From NCBI RefSeq assembly GCF_009758175.1, contig NZ_WRPM01000024.1, positions 1-49,983 on the forward strand: a stretch of DNA of 49,983 nucleotides, in the 5' to 3' direction. Below, one piece after another: positions 8,343 to 14,599 of this stretch (the first letter of the stretch is position 1; every line of letters begins with the position of its first letter). Source of the DNA: Nesterenkonia alkaliphila (GTDB taxonomy: Bacteria > Actinomycetota > Actinomycetes > Actinomycetales > Micrococcaceae). Under the pieces are notes generated by a model, which ran no database searches, had not been told where the DNA came from, and saw nothing but the letters and a program-made list of their open reading frames with translations. A program made the translations under genes and the position numbers.

Positions 8343-9353
8343 GTGGATCTCGAACTGCAAACTGCACTCGACGAGTTCTCCGTGATCGCCGTCTGGTCGG
8401 CGATCACACTCTATGTGCTCGCGTTCGTCGCCTTCGCCTACGACCTCTCGCAGCGCGCATCCCTCGCCCCCGCAAAGCAGCGCGGGACGGTGCTCGTGGG
8501 AGCTGCGACGGGCGCCGCCCCCGCGCCGCCCGCCCCCGAACCGGCCGAGCCGAGTCTGCGAGTGCCGGCCTCGGAGCGGTCTCGCCGATACTGGGCGCGC
8601 CTCGCCATCGCGTTCACCGGGCTCGGCTTCGTCCTCCACCTCGCCGCGACGATCACGCGCGGCGTGGCGGCCGAGCGGGTGCCGTGGGCGAACATGTACG
8701 AGTTCGCGCTAATCGGCACCCTGCTCATCATCGCCGTTTACCTGGCGGCCGTGCGTTGGTTCGATCTGCGGTTCCTCGGGGTGTTCATCGCGGGCATGGT
8801 CGTGTTCTTCCTCGGTGGGTCGGCGATGTCCTTCTACGTCGAGGTGACGCCGCTGATGGATCCACTCAAGAGCATCTGGCTCATCATCCATGTCTTCGTC
8901 GCATCGCTCGCGACCGCGCTGTTCGCCATCGCAGCAGGGCTCTCCACCATGCAACTGCTGCGGGCACGGCGCGAACGCCTGCAAGCGCAGGGGGAAGGGT
9001 CGGTCGAGCAAGGGCGCGGCTATCTCCGCACGCTCCCGAACTCCGACGCGCTCGAGACGCTCGCCTACCGCTTCGCGATCCTCGGATTCATCTTCTGGAC
9101 ATTCACCCTCATCGCCGGGGCGATCTGGGCGAACGAGTCATGGGGCCGCTACTGGGGCTTCGACGTCAAAGAGGTCTGGACGTTCGTGATCTGGGTGCTG
9201 TACGCCGGCTACATCCACGCCCGTGCCACGCGCGGCTGGCGCGGCACGAAGTCCGCCTGGCTGTCGCTGACCGGGTTCGCTGCGGTGCTCTTCAACTTCA
9301 CCATCGTCAACCTCTTCTTCAAAGGCCTGCACGCCTACTCGGGCATCAGCTGA
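8343..9353 (+). CDS. ccsB: CcsB/CcsA (ResC) cytochrome c synthase subunit
   Basis: A 336-residue polytopic protein of the CcsA family, the haem-handling partner of ResB. About eight membrane spans are visible. The family tryptophan-rich signature is WGRYWGFDVKEVWTF, starting near Trp267, and the conserved external histidines sit in later loops. The signature usually reads WGxYWxWDPKE; here Phe and Val replace Trp and Pro. GTG 8343 is chosen because GAGGGA lies seven bases upstream and the gene starts two bases after the preceding stop. A longer frame upstream only shadows the DsbA-like gene. It completes a full system II set, but no protein in the window shows a CXXCH haem motif, so the client lies elsewhere. 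Confidence 0.9.
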   Translation: MDLELQTALDEFSVIAVWSAITLYVLAFVAFAYDLSQRASLAPAKQRGTVLVGAATGAAPAPPAPEPAEPSLRVPASERSRRYWARLAIAFTGLGFVLHLAATITRGVAAERVPWANMYEFALIGTLLIIAVYLAAVRWFDLRFLGVFIAGMVVFFLGGSAMSFYVEVTPLMDPLKSIWLIIHVFVASLATALFAIAAGLSTMQLLRARRERLQAQGEGSVEQGRGYLRTLPNSDALETLAYRFAILGFIFWTFTLIAGAIWANESWGRYWGFDVKEVWTFVIWVLYAGYIHARATRGWRGTKSAWLSLTGFAAVLFNFTIVNLFFKGLHAYSGIS

Positions 9354-9468
9354 ACACCGGGCGAGACATCCACGTGGAACTGCAACCGGACCTGTGCGGG
9401 ATCGGCCGTGACCAGGTTCCGCACCGAAATGATGCCGTAGCCCTCAGGCCGGCGCTCGAATCTGTGAT

Positions 9469-9516
9469 TTGGCGCCAGGTCAGCATCCACTGTATAGTTC
9501 AGTGCATGCTGACTAT
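9469..9516 (+). promoter_or_regulatory. cmtR leaderless promoter with overlapping metalloregulator operator
   Basis: The -35 TTGGCG (9469-9474), an 18-bp spacer and the -10 TATAGT (9493-9498) place transcription start next to the cmtR ATG at 9506, so the mRNA is probably leaderless. An imperfect inverted repeat with arms ATAGTTCAG and CTGACTAT (one-base bulge) spans 9494-9516. It covers the -10 box and start codon, where an ArsR-family repressor would block RNA polymerase. Confidence 0.66.
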
Positions 9517-9865
9517 TGCTTCACGCCTCGATGTCATGAACCGGCTGGGCCGGGCCATGGCCGACCCGACGCGTTCCCGGATCCTGATGTCCCTGCTCGA
9601 TGCTCCGAGCTACCCCGCGGTGCTGTCCCGTGAATTGGAGCTAACCCGTTCGAATGTCTCGAACCACCTGACGTGTCTGCGCGATTGCGGCATTGTGGTT
9701 GCCGAGCCCGAGGGGCGGCAGACTCGTTACGAGATCGCCGACCCGCATCTGGCGGCGGCGCTCGTGGCGCTGGTGGATGTGACGCTGGCCGTGGACGAGC
9801 AGGCGCCGTGCGTGGACGCGGCGTGCACGGTACCGGGCTGCTGCGCAGCGGAGGCGGACGCATGA
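9506..9865 (+). CDS. cmtR: CmtR, Cd(II)/Pb(II)-sensing ArsR-family repressor
   Basis: A 119-residue winged-helix repressor of the ArsR/SmtB family. The recognition helix region reads LTRSNVSNHLTCLRDCG. Cysteines fall at 57, 61 and 102, the same numbers as the Cd/Pb ligands of Mycobacterium tuberculosis CmtR, which supports both the identity and the ATG 9506 start. Metal binding should release DNA and derepress the operon. The C-terminus has four more cysteines (107, 112 and 113 in CTVPGCC, plus Cys102), more than the mycobacterial protein, so a second metal site is possible. The gene overlaps the ATPase gene as ATGA and probably autoregulates through the operator over its own start. Confidence 0.92.
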   Translation: MLTIASRLDVMNRLGRAMADPTRSRILMSLLDAPSYPAVLSRELELTRSNVSNHLTCLRDCGIVVAEPEGRQTRYEIADPHLAAALVALVDVTLAVDEQAPCVDAACTVPGCCAAEADA

Positions 9866-11799
9866 GCGCGGCGTGCGGCTGCGACGAGCCGACCACAACA
9901 TCCGTCGGCGAGGCTGAGGAGGTAGCGCGTCCGTGGTGGAGGGACCGCGGGATCTTGATGCCGGTGTTCTCCGGTGTCGCGTTTCTCGCCGGCCTGATTA
10001 CCGAGTGGGCGGGAGCGGACACCCCGGCCCTGGTGCTGTTCTGGATCGGCCTGCTGCTGGGGGCGTCGACGTTCACGCCCGGCGCGATCCGGAATCTATT
10101 CACGAAGGGCAAGCTCGGGATCGGGCTGCTGATGACGATCAGCGCGCTCGGGGCGGTCATCCTCGGCTACGTCGAGGAAGCGGCGGCGCTGGCGTTCCTG
10201 TACTCCATCGCCGAGGCGCTGGAGGACAAGGCGATGGACCGGGCCCGCGGGGGCCTGCGGGCGCTGCTGAAGCTTGTGCCGGAGACCGCGACGGTGCTGC
10301 GTGACAGGGTCTCGGTCGAGGTCGCCGCGAAGGACCTCACGGTCGGGCAGGTCATGCTGGTGCGTCCCGGGGAGAGGATCGCGACCGACGGCGTCGTCCG
10401 GGCGGGCCAGTCGAGCCTGGACACCTCGGCGATCACCGGCGAGTCGATCCCGGTCGAGGTCGCACCCGGCGATGAGGTCTCCGCCGGCGCGATCAACGTC
10501 GCTGGCGCCTTGGAGGTCGAGACGACCGCGGCGGGCACCGACAACTCGCTGACCACGATCGTGGGGCTGGTCGAGCAGGCCCAGGCCGAGAAGGGCGACC
10601 GTGCCCGCATCGCCGACCGGATCGCCCGTCCCCTTGTTCCGGGCGTGCTGATCCTCGCCGCGCTGGTCGCGATCATCGGCTCGCTGTTAGGCGACCCGGA
10701 GATGTGGATCACCCGCGCGCTCGTCGTCCTGGTCGCCGCCTCGCCGTGTGCGCTGGCGATCTCGGTGCCGTTGACGGTCGTCTCCGCGATCGGCGCGGGC
10801 AGCAAGTTCGGCGTGATCATCAAGTCCGGCGCGGTCTTCGAGCGCTTCGGCACGATCCGGCACATTGCCGTCGACAAGACCGGCACCCTCACCCGCAATG
10901 AGCCCGCCGTCACCGCGGTCCTCACCGCTGACGGCGTGGGCGACGCACAGGCGCTGGCTTGGGCGGCAGCGCTGGAGCAGCACAGCACGCACCCCCTTGC
11001 CGCAGCGATTACCGCCGCCGCACCGAAGGCTCCCGCGGCTACAGATGTGACCGAACTGGCCGGGCACGGCATCGAGGGCACCGCAGGCGGGGTGCGGATC
11101 ACGGTCGGCAGTCCTCGTTGGCTCGATGCCGGCGGACTTGCAGGCCGGGTCGAGGGCCTGGAGGAGCAGGGTATGACCGTCGTGATCGTGCACCGCGACG
11201 GGGCACCTGTTGCCGCGATCGGTGTCCGTGACGAGTTGCGTCCCGAAGTCCCCGAGGTCGTGCGCATCCTCGCTGACCAGGGCATCGGCGTGACCATGCT
11301 CACCGGCGACAACGCCCGCACCGCGCGCGCTCTCGCCGCGCAAGCCGGGATCGACGACGTGCGTGCGGAGCTGCGCCCCGAAGACAAGGCGACCGCGATC
11401 GGCGAGCTGTCGAAGGCGGGATCGGTCGCGATGATCGGTGACGGCATCAACGACGCCCCAGCCCTCGCAGCCGCGGACATCGGCATCGCGATGGGAGCGA
11501 CCGGCTCCGACGCGGCGATCGAGTCCGCCGACGTCGCGTTCACCGGACACGATCTCCGCCTCATCCCGCGCGCGTTCGACCACGCGCGCCGCGGACGGCG
11601 CATCATGAACCAGAACATCATCCTGTCACTGCTGATCATCATCGCGCTGCTCCCGCTCTCCCTGTTCGGAGTCCTCGGGCTCGCCGTCGTGGTCCTGGTC
11701 CACGAGATCGCGGAGGTCATCGTGATCCTCAACGGGCTACGCGCCGCCCGAGCCAAGAGGCCCGCCGTTGCCGCGGCGACGCCGTCACCGGCCACCTGA
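9862..11799 (+). CDS. P1B-type heavy-metal efflux ATPase, CtpG-like
   Basis: A 645-residue P-type ATPase that should pump a divalent or soft metal out of the cytoplasm. Landmarks: TGES actuator motif, SPC membrane motif at 294-296, phosphorylation site DKTGT from Asp338, HP region (QHSTHPLA), TGDN, GDGIND from 526 and a last-span motif HEIAEVIVILNGLR from His614. There is no N-terminal HMA domain, only a short CGC (Cys5, Cys7). SPC rather than CPC, with HEIAE rather than the P1B-2 aspartate motif, separates it from classic CadA. CmtR is paired with CtpG in M. tuberculosis, so CtpG-like is the best label. ATG 9862 is chosen for its ATGA overlap with cmtR and a GGAGGCGGA site; longer upstream frames run through cmtR. 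The true metal is inferred from CmtR. Confidence 0.9.
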   Translation: MSAACGCDEPTTTSVGEAEEVARPWWRDRGILMPVFSGVAFLAGLITEWAGADTPALVLFWIGLLLGASTFTPGAIRNLFTKGKLGIGLLMTISALGAVILGYVEEAAALAFLYSIAEALEDKAMDRARGGLRALLKLVPETATVLRDRVSVEVAAKDLTVGQVMLVRPGERIATDGVVRAGQSSLDTSAITGESIPVEVAPGDEVSAGAINVAGALEVETTAAGTDNSLTTIVGLVEQAQAEKGDRARIADRIARPLVPGVLILAALVAIIGSLLGDPEMWITRALVVLVAASPCALAISVPLTVVSAIGAGSKFGVIIKSGAVFERFGTIRHIAVDKTGTLTRNEPAVTAVLTADGVGDAQALAWAAALEQHSTHPLAAAITAAAPKAPAATDVTELAGHGIEGTAGGVRITVGSPRWLDAGGLAGRVEGLEEQGMTVVIVHRDGAPVAAIGVRDELRPEVPEVVRILADQGIGVTMLTGDNARTARALAAQAGIDDVRAELRPEDKATAIGELSKAGSVAMIGDGINDAPALAAADIGIAMGATGSDAAIESADVAFTGHDLRLIPRAFDHARRGRRIMNQNIILSLLIIIALLPLSLFGVLGLAVVVLVHEIAEVIVILNGLRAARAKRPAVAAATPSPAT

Positions 11800-12407
11800 T
11801 GCTCGCGACCATCGGCGCAGCGATCGGCCTGTTCGCGGCGACCAACATCGACGACATCGTCGTGCTCACCGTGCTGTTCCTCGCCTCCCGGCGCGGGAAG
11901 CCGCGACCGTGGCAGATCGTCGCCGGGCAGTACCTCGGGTTCATCACCCTCGTCGTGATCAGCGTGATCGCCGCACTCGGCCTGACGATCGTGCCGGACG
12001 AATGGGTGGGCTTCCTCGGCTTGGTCCCGCTCGGCATCGGCATCTGGACGCTCGTGCGCGGCCTGCGACGCAACGGCGACGATGACGACGATGACGCCAA
12101 GATCACCGCGGTCGGGCTGTGGGGCGTGGCCGGGATCACGATCGCCAACGGGGCCGACAACATCTCCCTCTACACGCCGATCTTCCGCACCAGCTCGCCT
12201 GGCGACGTCGCGGTCATGATCATCGTGTTCCTCGTCCTCGTCGCGGTTTGGTGCGCTGCCGGACGACTGATCGGCACCAACAAGGCCGTCACCGAAACCC
12301 TGGAACGCGTCGAGCACTGGCTCGTCCCGGCGGTGTTCATCGGCCTGGGTCTGTTCATCCTGATCGAGTCCGGCGTCATCGTCCGCCTCTTCGAGGTCCT
12401 CGCATGA
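11799..12407 (+). CDS. cadD: CadD-family cadmium resistance transporter
   Basis: A 202-residue membrane protein with about five to six spans and the family-typical N-terminal motif ATNIDDIVVLTVLF. A cytoplasmic linker is rich in aspartate (six in a row near residues 92-98). A later span contains ANGADNISLYTPIF, a second Asp-containing membrane motif. CadD proteins confer cadmium resistance by efflux or sequestration. The start ATG overlaps the last base of the ATPase stop (TGATG), so the genes are coupled. The gene ends in an ATGA overlap with lspA. Confidence 0.88.
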   Translation: MLATIGAAIGLFAATNIDDIVVLTVLFLASRRGKPRPWQIVAGQYLGFITLVVISVIAALGLTIVPDEWVGFLGLVPLGIGIWTLVRGLRRNGDDDDDDAKITAVGLWGVAGITIANGADNISLYTPIFRTSSPGDVAVMIIVFLVLVAVWCAAGRLIGTNKAVTETLERVEHWLVPAVFIGLGLFILIESGVIVRLFEVLA

Positions 12408-12958
12408 CCCCGGACCCGACCACCGGCCAGGAGTCCACGGCTCAGTCATCTCCTCGCCCGCGGCGGTGGCGACTCGGCGCCGGGACCTTCCTGCTCGGCG
12501 GGCTCGTCATCGCCATCGACCAGGGCACCAAGGTGTGGGCCGAAGCCGCCCTCACCCGAGGCGAGCGCATCCCGCTGGTCGGCGACCTGCTCGGGTTGCA
12601 ACTGGCATACAACCCCGGCGCGGCCTTCTCTTTCGGCGAGGGCTTCACCTGGGTGTTCGCGGTTGTGGCCGTCGCCGCAACGGTCGCGGCGATCGTGTTC
12701 GCGTTCCGTGTCCAGCGACCCGCGTGGGCGATCGTGATCGGTGCGCTCGGGGGTGCCGCCGCGTCCCATGCCTTCGACCGGCTCTTCCGTACGCCCGGGT
12801 TTGCCCGCGGTCACGTCGTGGACTTCCTCGCCTACGGCAACTGGTTCATCGGGAACATCGCCGACATCGTCATCGTCACGGCCGCGATCGCCGGAGCACT
12901 CCTCATGCTCCGCGAATCCCCACGCCGCGACCACGACGGTGCCACTCACGAGGAGTGA
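12404..12958 (+). CDS. Second, island-encoded lipoprotein signal peptidase (LspA)
   Basis: A 184-residue aspartic signal peptidase II. The catalytic pair is kept: Asp125 in HAFDR and Asp154 in NIADI, along with Asn70 in YNPGAAFS. The usual GNxxDR block reads SHAFDR, so the normally conserved Gly-Asn is replaced. It is clearly different from the housekeeping LspA encoded at 42632, which has GNLTDR and NVADS. ATG 12404 overlaps the cadD stop as ATGA, making it the last gene of the metal operon. LspA paralogs next to cadmium genes are known in other Gram-positives. Its likely local client is the TlpA-like lipoprotein of the same island, which is an inference. Confidence 0.87.
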   Translation: MTPDPTTGQESTAQSSPRPRRWRLGAGTFLLGGLVIAIDQGTKVWAEAALTRGERIPLVGDLLGLQLAYNPGAAFSFGEGFTWVFAVVAVAATVAAIVFAFRVQRPAWAIVIGALGGAAASHAFDRLFRTPGFARGHVVDFLAYGNWFIGNIADIVIVTAAIAGALLMLRESPRRDHDGATHEE

Positions 12959-13157
12959 ACCCCGTCAGAGGGTCCCCGATTCGGATCCCCGACCGCAAGC
13001 AAAGAGGCCAGGAGCCTAGCGTCGCACACACCGCGAAAAGTGCTAACGAAAGTGCTAAGCAACCTGTCGGTCGGGGTACCGCGGTGGAGTTATCCACAGG
13101 CGAGACGTCATAGATCGTTGATTTCATGCGGCAGAACGCTCCTCACGGATTCACGGA
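12959..13157. other. Non-coding right arm of the mobile element with paired direct repeats
   Basis: No convincing gene between lspA and the attachment site. AAAGTGCTAA occurs twice in direct orientation (13037-13046 and 13049-13058), a 12-bp period. Paired short direct repeats about 100 bp inside an attachment site are typical of arm-type binding sites of tyrosine integrases, so this may be the integrase-binding arm. No integrase gene is visible on this side. Confidence 0.4.
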
Positions 13158-13200
13158 GCGAGGGGGTCGAGGTCAGTTCAAGTCCCCCCTCGCGCACCGA
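13158..13200 (+). other. Attachment site: 3' end of a tRNA-Leu copied at the right end of the element
   Basis: GTTCAAGTCCCCCCTCGCGCACC (in two parts: loop GTTCAAGTC, then CCCCCTCGCGCACC) at 13176-13198 equals the T-loop, T-stem 3' strand, acceptor 3' strand and CC end of actinobacterial tRNA-Leu genes that start GCGCGAG. The upstream bases do not form the rest of a tRNA, so this is a 3' fragment, as left when an element integrates into a tRNA gene. GCGAGGGGG at 13158-13166 can pair with CCCCCTCGC, giving an inverted repeat across the core. The intact tRNA-Leu should lie beyond the left edge. Confidence 0.62.
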
Positions 13201-13201
13201 T

Positions 13202-13251
13202 GACCCCCGTCTGACTAGTAGTTTTAGTTAGGTGGGGGTCTTTGTGTGTTT
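13202..13251 (+). terminator. Rho-independent terminator, probably of the original tRNA-Leu
   Basis: Arms GACCCCC (13202-13208) and GGGGGTC (13234-13240) enclose an AT-rich loop and are followed by TTTGTGTGTTT. It comes directly after the tRNA 3' fragment, as expected for chromosomal sequence downstream of a tRNA gene. It may also limit read-through toward plsC on the other strand. Confidence 0.6.
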
Positions 13252-13286
13252 CGGCACCCGGGAGGGCCCGCGGCGTCGTGCCGTCG

Positions 13287-14003
13287 CTACTTGCTCTTCT
13301 GGGCTTCCTTCTGCGCCTGGAGCTTCTGCTTAACCACCGAGGCGTAGACGTCTACATACTCCTGGCCCGAGAGCCGCATGATCTGGCTCATGATCTGATC
13401 GGTGACCGCGCGCTGGGCGAAGCGGTCACCCACATTGCCGTAGAAGCTGTCAAAGCGCATAGGCTCGCCGATGATCAGCCCCACCCGGTGGATACGCGGG
13501 ATGTTGCGGTCCAGGGGCTGGACCTTATCGGTGCCGATCAGGGCCATCGGGATCACCGGGACCTGGGCGCGCAGGGCCAGCTGGGCCACCCCCAGCTTGC
13601 CGCGGTAGAGCCGGCCATCCGGGGAGCGGGTGCCCTCCGGGTAGATGCCCAACAGATCACCGTCGAGCAGCGACTGGACCCCGTTGTCCAGAGAATTCTG
13701 GCTGGCCGCCCCGCCGGAGCGGTCCATCGGGATCTGGCCGGTGGCGTTGAAGAACCACCGGTTCCACCGCCCGGAGATGCCACGGCCCTTCCAATAGTCG
13801 TTCTTGGCCAGGAAGCGCACCGGGCGCGGGATGACCACCGGGATGAACACCGAATCCGAGAAGGACAGATGGTTGCAGGCCAGGATCGCCGCCCCCTCGG
13901 CCGGGAGATTGTCCAGGCCCTTGACCCAGGGCCGGAAGATTGTGTTGACCGCCGGCCCCACCAGGAAGCGCTTGGCATTGTTATAGAACAGCAGCGAGGT
14001 CAC
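13287..14003 (-). CDS. plsC: 1-acylglycerol-3-phosphate acyltransferase (PlsC family)
   Basis: A 238-residue acyltransferase that should transfer a fatty acyl chain to lysophosphatidate in phospholipid synthesis at the inner face of the membrane. The catalytic HX4D motif is NHLSFSDS, and the substrate-binding block is YPEGTRSPDG. GTG 14003 is preferred: it has AGAGGAAGAG upstream, and the protein then begins VTSLLFYNNAKR, as in related enzymes. Extending further would overlap the divergent neighbour. It is the first chromosomal gene to the right of the attachment site. A similar gene lies near the dcw region in M. tuberculosis (Rv2182c). Confidence 0.88.
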   Translation of the reverse strand: MTSLLFYNNAKRFLVGPAVNTIFRPWVKGLDNLPAEGAAILACNHLSFSDSVFIPVVIPRPVRFLAKNDYWKGRGISGRWNRWFFNATGQIPMDRSGGAASQNSLDNGVQSLLDGDLLGIYPEGTRSPDGRLYRGKLGVAQLALRAQVPVIPMALIGTDKVQPLDRNIPRIHRVGLIIGEPMRFDSFYGNVGDRFAQRAVTDQIMSQIMRLSGQEYVDVYASVVKQKLQAQKEAQKSK

Positions 14004-14090
14004 CTGACGTCTCTTCCTCTCGGCCGGGGATGGGGGTCTCCGGGGTGGGACCGCTACTACTCTAAGGGCTGGAGCCGCTAGTCTGGTGCT

Positions 14091-14471
14091 ATGCACAAGC
14101 GACCCGACGGCGACTCCAATTACCGGCGCCGGACCTCCCGACCCCAGCCCGGGCGCCCGGTCCCCAAGAACCTCGGCGCCCGTGGCCCGCGCGACTACAC
14201 CCCCGCGGAGCCCGAGGACGACTTCCGCCCGCCGAACCCTAAGAATCCGGTGGCCGGAGCAAAGCCGGGAGTAGTCATCGGGGCTGTGCTGATGATTCTG
14301 GGGATCATCGCCCTCATCCTCTACCCCTTCCTGGGCGGTTTCCTGCCGAGCACCTTCCAATCTGGCTGGACTGTGGCGGCACTGGTCGCGATAGCGATCT
14401 TCGGGCTGGTGGTGCTGTTCATGCAGATGCCCGCCAAGCGATCAGGAGGCGACGACGGCGCCCGGCTGTAA
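14091..14471 (+). CDS. Small membrane protein of unknown function
   Basis: A 126-residue protein with a long basic, proline-rich hydrophilic N-terminus (residues 1-60) and two hydrophobic spans (about VVIGAVLMILGIIALILYPF and WTVAALVAIAIFGLVVLFMQ), ending in a short charged tail. No enzymatic motif is visible and I do not recognise the family. A -10-like TAGTCT at 14079-14084 ends six bases before ATG 14091, so the mRNA may be leaderless. It is divergent from plsC, with 87 bp between the start codons. Confidence 0.75.
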   Translation: MHKRPDGDSNYRRRTSRPQPGRPVPKNLGARGPRDYTPAEPEDDFRPPNPKNPVAGAKPGVVIGAVLMILGIIALILYPFLGGFLPSTFQSGWTVAALVAIAIFGLVVLFMQMPAKRSGGDDGARL

Positions 14472-14599
14472 TATCCCGGCGGCTCATCGCTACGCTCGCG
14501 CGTCCGCCTCACCGGTAATGTGAACTGCAGCACATTTCTGCGCATATACTGGTCAGTAGCACTGAACTGTGAGTACACCCCGCCTGGGAGGAGAAGCGC

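Noticed and set aside
7515-9353. A 612-codon plus frame covering dsbA-like and ccsB genes
   Set aside because: Its first part is in the wrong frame of resB and the DsbA-like gene; only the part from GTG 8343 is CcsB.
10167-12449. A 760-codon minus frame opposite the ATPase, cadD and lspA
   Set aside because: Shadow of three well-supported plus-strand genes; sequence is low-complexity and motif-free.
13158-13200. A complete tRNA-Leu gene
   Set aside because: Only the T-loop, T-stem 3' strand and acceptor 3' strand are present; the upstream bases cannot form the D and anticodon arms.
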